NCBI GenBank assembly: GCA_016648135.1
Contig: JADDOH010023665.1
Coordinates: 124,001 to 188,000 of the forward strand
Direction: 5' to 3'
Source of the DNA: Agrypnia vestita
Lineage: Eukaryota > Arthropoda > Insecta > Trichoptera > Phryganeidae
DNA: 64,000 bases
Numbering within the stretch: the first letter of the stretch is position 1; each line of letters opens with the position of its first letter. The notes beneath the pieces were generated by a model. The model was not told the DNA's origin. It did not search any database and was given only the letters and a program-made list of their open reading frames with translations. Positions 58,664 to 64,000 of this stretch are shown in pieces. Both the position numbers and the translations under genes were made by a program.

Positions 58664-58839
58664 ATAAGGTGATTCCTAGGGACCTTAAAATTAAACGAGT
58701 GTATTGTAGCGAGACGGTGAACCTACTGATGCTGATAACAAAACAGCGGCGTCACGCAACACAGGGTCAGTCATACGAAACCGCAAACTCTCTTATATTA
58801 ATTATATTATATATATATATAATACATATATATTTAAAA

Positions 58840-59015
58840 ATAGAGATGTGAACACGGAATACGTGTCACATAAATATTCTTACTATTGTCAAACTAAGCT
58901 AAACGCTTGTGCTATGAAAATAGGACTAACTTGCTAGTCTGGAGTGAGGTTCGAACGCGCGACCTTTGGATCACGAGGCCAGTGTCCTAACCACAAGACC
59001 AACAAACTACTCTAT
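58840..59015 (-). repeat. tRNA-derived SINE (family S2), longest copy
   Basis: Minus strand: TTGTTGGTCTTGTGGTTAGG, the B box GCGTTCGAACCTCACTCC, a body with CTAGCAAGTTAGTCC, and the tail ACGTATTCCGTGTTCACATC. Copies at 36595 and 38095 share both ends. The GGTTCGAACC-type B box is intact, so pol III transcription is conceivable. Confidence 0.8.
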
Positions 59016-59599
59016 TTAAAATATTGCATTATATTCAAATTTTATTATATTAAATATATTATATATAAAAAATGTGATTTAAAAATAAGAAAGGACGGAA
59101 AAATAAAGAACGTGGCCGTATAATTAACGTAGATGCTTATATGAACTTACTAGGTCACTGTAGTTCTAAGGATTTTTCCTCATGATGAATTTTTTGCTGC
59201 CATACTTAGCCCTTGCAAACTTTGTATGTCATATTTTCTTTGACAATTAAACCTTAAAAACTTTATATGTTATTTGTGTACTTAGAGAGGCTTATAATCA
59301 TTATATACTCATTTATCCCAATCATACTTACGGTTCCTCACGACGCCGACATCCGAAAGCTGTCCAAGAGCATCAACTCATGCCATTTTCACCTTGCTTA
59401 AGGCTGATTGATACAATCTAAAGAAATCTTACATTCTCAATCTATTGACATTTGATAAAATAATTAAGAACAGAAATACAGAATTATCGCTAAAGTAAAG
59501 TTGAGCAGGAAGAGAAATCGAAACAAAATATCAATTACAAAATATATAATAAAAAATTTAAATAAGCAAAAAACATTGAGAGAAAATTACACAGCATTA

Positions 59600-60380
59600 C
59601 ACAGGAATTCAATTTAGGGTTTTCTCAGACAGTTCTCGTCCGATTTCAATGAGCCACCCATTTAATTGTTTTTTAGAGCATGTGGTCTCATTTTTTTAAA
59701 GTTATCCGGAATCAAATTATATATTTTTGGGCCTAGGTATGCATAATGCGTTTGTCCTAACTTCGAATTATTTTTGTCATTTCTTAGCCATTCTTTAGTA
59801 GACTTTCTAGTTTGATATTGGTGGTTTAATTGGACATAACTATTTATATTTTTATGAACGTGTAAAATCACTTTATGAATATAAATTTGTCTAGTATCCA
59901 AACCCCTAAATTCCCTATAGGGACATTCCACTTGGATATTGAAATGGTTTTTTCATTATAACTCTCAGTAGGGCTTTTTGTGCTTTATCCACTGGTTTTA
60001 GACTAGCTTTATAAGTACCACCCCACCCTAATATTCCGTATCCTAAGATAGAGTTACAAAGCGCATAGAATATTTGTTTTAAGAGATGCATGTTAAATAT
60101 GCTACGCACAGAAATGAAAATATGCATTAGCTTCCTGATTTTGTTTGCTATAAGTTCAGTGTGTTTATTCCACTTTCGGAATTGGTCCACAATAACACCC
60201 AGATATTTTATGTGAGATGCATTTTCTATCTCACGTGCTTGTAGTTAAGTAGTAACTTCGGATTCGTGAGCTTTTATAGTAATATGGTATCATTGCCTCG
60301 GTTGCCGGCTGAGGTTGCACTAAATCTTAAATATTTGGTTTTGTCAGTGTTAAGGGTTAATAAGTTTTTATTTAGCCAAG
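59600..60380 (-). pseudogene. Non-LTR retrotransposon, RT thumb to C-terminus
   Basis: On the minus strand, from about 60375: IKTWLNKNLLTLNTDKTKYL, then FRKWNKHTELIANKIRKLMH, LLKQIFYALCNSILGYGILG and DKAQKALLRVIMKKPFQYPS, then (after a frame change near 59925) RQIYIHKVILHVHKNINSYV and YLGPKIYNLIPDNFKKM. These follow the palm in CR1/jockey-type RTs. Several frameshifts. It may derive from the same family as the RT core at 38640. Confidence 0.8.
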
Positions 60381-60439
60381 TTTTTATTTGATTTATCCCC
60401 TTTTCTGCTTACATTATTAACTTTCTTCTTCTTGTGTCC

Positions 60440-60680
60440 TATCCGTTAAACAGAAATTGTTTTTCATCACTTTATTAACTGCGGCCCAGAAAAACGCTAA
60501 ATCTTCATTCGTAATTTTGTCCATCCAGCTTATTTTTATTATTCTGTATGATGTATATATGTATGATTATTTTTCTGTAGATCCACAGTCCATTTCGAAT
60601 GATTCAAATTGCCTTATAAATTCTTCTGTTAGCGTCCGTTCCATAAAATAATATTGGGAACATTCAGCATCTGACCCTTC
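60440..60680 (-). pseudogene. LINE C-terminal fragment
   Basis: Minus-strand readings FIRQFESFEMDCGSTEK and ISWMDKITNEDLAFFWAAVN resemble the segment FEM..R...ISW.DK.TNEE downstream of RT in insect RTE-like elements. Broken in several places. Confidence 0.5.
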
Positions 60681-60689
60681 ACATTAGTA

Positions 60690-62110
60690 ATCCAATATTG
60701 AGATCATGACTGCAGAACATCTGTTAAATTTCACTTATGTTCATCTTCTGAGATATAAGCATTTAATGTCTAATAGGACCGCAAATGTAAAACAAATTAT
60801 CACAAGAGATCACAATTGAAAAACATCTAATGTTCCGTACATTGCGGACTGAATGTTTTTTTAATATTTGGAGAAACCAGCTGGAAGAGATCCTCAAATG
60901 AACAAAACTGTCGCAGAACAGATTGCGGAGAAATGAGGTCTGAATAAATAAGTAATATCATTATCTTTAAAATTGGTAAAAGACACCTGAAAGAGGTCCT
61001 CCGATGATCAAAGTCACTCATTAATGACACTTACTCTGTCTATATTTTTGTTCTTATACTATCTACCTTGGTATCAATTTACTTATTTACACTTTTTGCT
61101 TGTTCATGTATGTATAAACTTTTTACTCTAATTTATTTTACTTTATTTTTCTTTTTATTCTTCTAATAACGTAACCATGAAATTAGATATTTAAATGGAG
61201 TCTCAATGAATGGAATGGCTACTTATCTCAGAACAGGTATTTTTATATACCTAGCGAGGTAGGTAACGATAAAGGCCTGCGTAAAAAAATTGCATATTGT
61301 GTTTGTTGCTATCTTACATATTTCTCTGCAAATATTAATATCATTAATAATGTTTTGATGCAAGGTATTATAAAAGTTATTTAGCCGATTTATCGGCACT
61401 GAAACTGAACTGAAAATCTATTTCCGCAATAGTCAGATTTTTTGTCATGCACCTGATAACTCTCTTAAATCTTATAGACGTAATCATGAAAAAACAAATA
61501 AGTAAAAACAAAAACAAACTTGACATTAAATGTTAGATAAAGGAGGGATGAAGTGGAGTTTACGTTAATTTGATGAAATGTTAGAAGAAATGGCTAAAAA
61601 GACTGATATTGTATTTCAACGGTAGTTTATTTCGAAACGACTCAAATCGTTTACTCCCATGAAGTTTTGAATAAACACCAATATTTCAATAATCCCCAAG
61701 TTCTCGGAACCGGCGGCGGGCGGGGGGAGCACCGATGGAAAATCTTCATGTATAACAAAAAGTTTTCCCTCACATTCGACTCCTGTTCGCTGACCCGTAT
61801 CATCTGGCATTGTGTTAACTTTAGCAAACGTATTGTGCCATAAACCATGACTGTGTACTCGGGGAACGGTTGGGACTTTCAAAAACAATCATAAAAATGG
61901 CGGATAACCGTCCCCCGCCCGGGGCGGGCCGGGAAACAATGCGTTTTATTGAAACGCTGATTGAAAGTTTGTTTGCACAACTAATGCAGTACACTTATTT
62001 AATTTTTGTTTCACTGTGGGACAATCAAATATGTACGCGATCGATATTATATGAACAATGTTTTTTTAGTATTTTCGAGAACACAATTACTGTATTTTGA
62101 GGAATAATCA
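60690..62110. other. No gene recognised
   Basis: AT-rich except a GC-rich, unique patch at 61690-61960 that includes a run of G and C near 61712-61730. Open frames have no known domain. Confidence 0.4.
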
Positions 62111-62113
62111 TCA

Positions 62114-62440
62114 ATTAAGATAAATTATTAATTATATAAATTATAGATCTTTCACAAAGATGAGTTTATGTATAGTTAACGACCTGTATGAGCTGGTAAG
62201 TAATCACTCTGCACAATGAAACGTTCACCAATTTCCTAATAAGAAAAATTAATTTAAAAAATCATCAACCAAATCATCTATATAATTCATAAGCCCTGGG
62301 CCATCCTACAAAAAGACTTCCACACACGTTTTCCATATAAATAACTTTGTCTCTGCGAGATTTCTATAATTTATCTTCTTCCAATAAAGACTTTCCATAC
62401 ATACATTCCCATATAAATAGCTAGTCTCATTGGTCGTATT
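62114..62440. repeat. Family A MITE, decayed, both arms
   Basis: Left arm from ATTATAGATCTTTCACAAAG with GACCTGTATGAGCTGG. Right arm at 62275-62368 ends CTTTGTCTCTGCGAGATTTC. A further partial right-arm piece (CATTCCCATATAAATAGC) follows to 62440. Confidence 0.75.
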
Positions 62441-62444
62441 GACG

Positions 62445-64000
62445 TCAAATGTGTAACTCGAAACCATATCACCTGGGATGTTCCTGAATGAACCAGCGTA
62501 CACCGAATCGGCGTAAAATTAACTGTTCTCTTGTGAATTTTTTCCGCTCATGGACTATTGATATTGTTTTTATCTAGTAATTCAAATAATGACATTAATT
62601 TAAGATCGTTAAATTTTTTAGATAAACAGACATGCAATATAAACATTTGCTTTAAAGAGCCATTAAATAAAATAGTCCTTTTCTTGGATTCTTTACCCTT
62701 GTATCTAATAACTTCTTCTCAAAACGGGCCTTGAACACAGTACAATAATCTTTTTCATGATAAAACTATACAGAACAACTACCTACAGACGAAAAATTCA
62801 AAATACTCAGCTTTGCTCCTGTTGTACTCCTATCCTTACCCCTTTGAAGTCACTCGCCTTCCTCGGATCTCTGCCCTGGTCCGCCGACTGTTTCGGTTCC
62901 CGGAGGTCCTTGCATCTTCCATGTCCGACTGTTAATCCTGGTGCTCTTGCGGCTCGTTTCCTTTTTCCTGAAAATCTCTGACGACTGCTGATGATCAAAG
63001 CTTCCTCACGTAGCTCTGTAACCTAGCACTTCCTTTTCAAAGTACTTCTCACTTCTTGCTGCCTGTTGTTCTTCTTTTTATTCATTCAAATCCCTCAATG
63101 TCAATCGAAAGAATTTCTTACCGGCTGGGCCAGGTATGTTGTATATAGTATCAGTAACTTGGCTGGTCCAGTGACTACTTCTTATCTCCAGTGAAGAGAC
63201 GGTGATAGATGGTGATGTTTATATAAGATATTTACTCAAATGGAAATGTTCATGGGATTCACCACAGACTTAAGGCTGTTCTACGAACAAAATTTCCTGT
63301 ATCGGCCCTACACTTTCGCCATCCAGATTAGTACCTATTGTATAGATGCTGAAACGACATCTTAGCTAACCCACAGATGTAGCAAATGCACTCAAAATGG
63401 TAATGGTCGACGGAAAAACACCGCACTTTTACGCCGCGAATATTTAAACATTCTCTCGGATGTCACCATGCGCTCACACGTACCTAGGTAGCCGTTCGCA
63501 CGTGCGACTTTTATTCTTAAATACAAACTCACAAACATTATAATAACATTTAAGAATTTAAAAAACATCTAAAAACACCATGTAGTGGTCATATTTGGTT
63601 GACGTGATTAACGAGAGAGTGTATCGACGCGTCACTTTATCTAATGACAAAGCGCAAACCACATGCATGAAAAATATTGTGCAGTTATATCCTGAACGTA
63701 GGAACTTTTATATACAAAATTCCTACGTTCAGTGTTTCTTATGTTTCTTTTGTCACATAAAAATTTGGTATTGTCCATAAATAAAATTCTCGTCAACTAA
63801 ATCTTGTCTATGTTTACATTTTGTCCTTAAATAAAGCCTCTCAAATGTCAAAATGTACGATGAAATTACGGAAACTTTGAAGTGTAAGCACGCGCGTCAG
63901 TTTTGTTTTATTTTTAAATCAGTATACTCAACAATACCGTGGATACTTACTCTCAGAAGGATCGGTTAGTATTACCGTACTAGCTGTAGTACTTTATGTT
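62445..64000. other. Window end, no gene recognised
   Basis: Balanced composition at 62790-63060 and 63280-63500 without a recognised domain. A 41-bp inverted repeat with 13-bp perfect arms (CTGAACGTAGGAA) lies at 63692-63732. The expected last DIP exon was not found. Confidence 0.4.

Noticed and set aside
58915..59010. Possible functional tRNA gene
   Set aside because: The A and B boxes are present but no complete cloverleaf with a clear acceptor stem; shared tails with other copies show it is a SINE.
62757..62998. Opposed open frames in balanced DNA, possibly a coding exon
   Set aside because: Neither strand gives known motifs or splice sites in phase with exon F.

Overview
This is a 64 kb stretch of AT-rich eukaryotic DNA, almost certainly from an insect. 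It holds six coding exons of one neuronal immunoglobulin-superfamily gene, separated by long introns full of transposon debris. The exons encode a Dpr-interacting protein (DIP; relatives are often annotated 'lachesin-like'). The reading frame joins at every predicted splice junction and gives three Ig domains of about 339 residues. The genus or order cannot be fixed from the sequence. A DIP gene, TTAA-flanked piggyBac elements, mariner, Helitrons with (GACA)n-type ends and 5'-truncated LINEs all point to an arthropod.

Layout. Positions 1-15748 lie upstream of the first exon seen here. They are either the first intron or intergenic DNA, and no signal-peptide exon was found. They contain a perfect 204-bp inverted-repeat element (243-880), a TTAA-flanked foldback element (1609-4008) with a mariner inside it (2196-3484), a second foldback copy (7804-8444), a 5'-inverted RTE LINE (about 10380-11035), and a Helitron-type 3' end (about 15379-15643) carrying two perfect heat-shock-element arrays. 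Exon A (15749-15852) follows 105 bp later. A 21.3 kb intron follows, with MITEs, SINEs, Helitron minisatellites and a defective piggyBac (32607-34321). The very GC-rich exon B (37165-37372) completes Ig1. After an 8.5 kb intron come exons C, D and E (45859-46828, Ig2 and Ig3) and exon F (48738-48863, a Pro/Thr-rich stalk). The frame is still open at the end of exon F. No convincing terminal exon appears in the remaining 15 kb, which holds a PIF/Harbinger derivative, a 1.35 kb Helitron, several LINE tails, MITEs and SINEs.

How it works together. The only host gene seen is the DIP. In Drosophila, DIPs are cell-surface receptors that pair with Dpr proteins to guide synaptic partner choice. The mobile elements are almost all non-autonomous or broken. 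The most interesting regulatory possibility is the heat-shock-element array of the Helitron tail next to exon A. Several GC-rich, apparently single-copy islands inside the introns are candidate conserved regulatory elements, but that needs comparative data.
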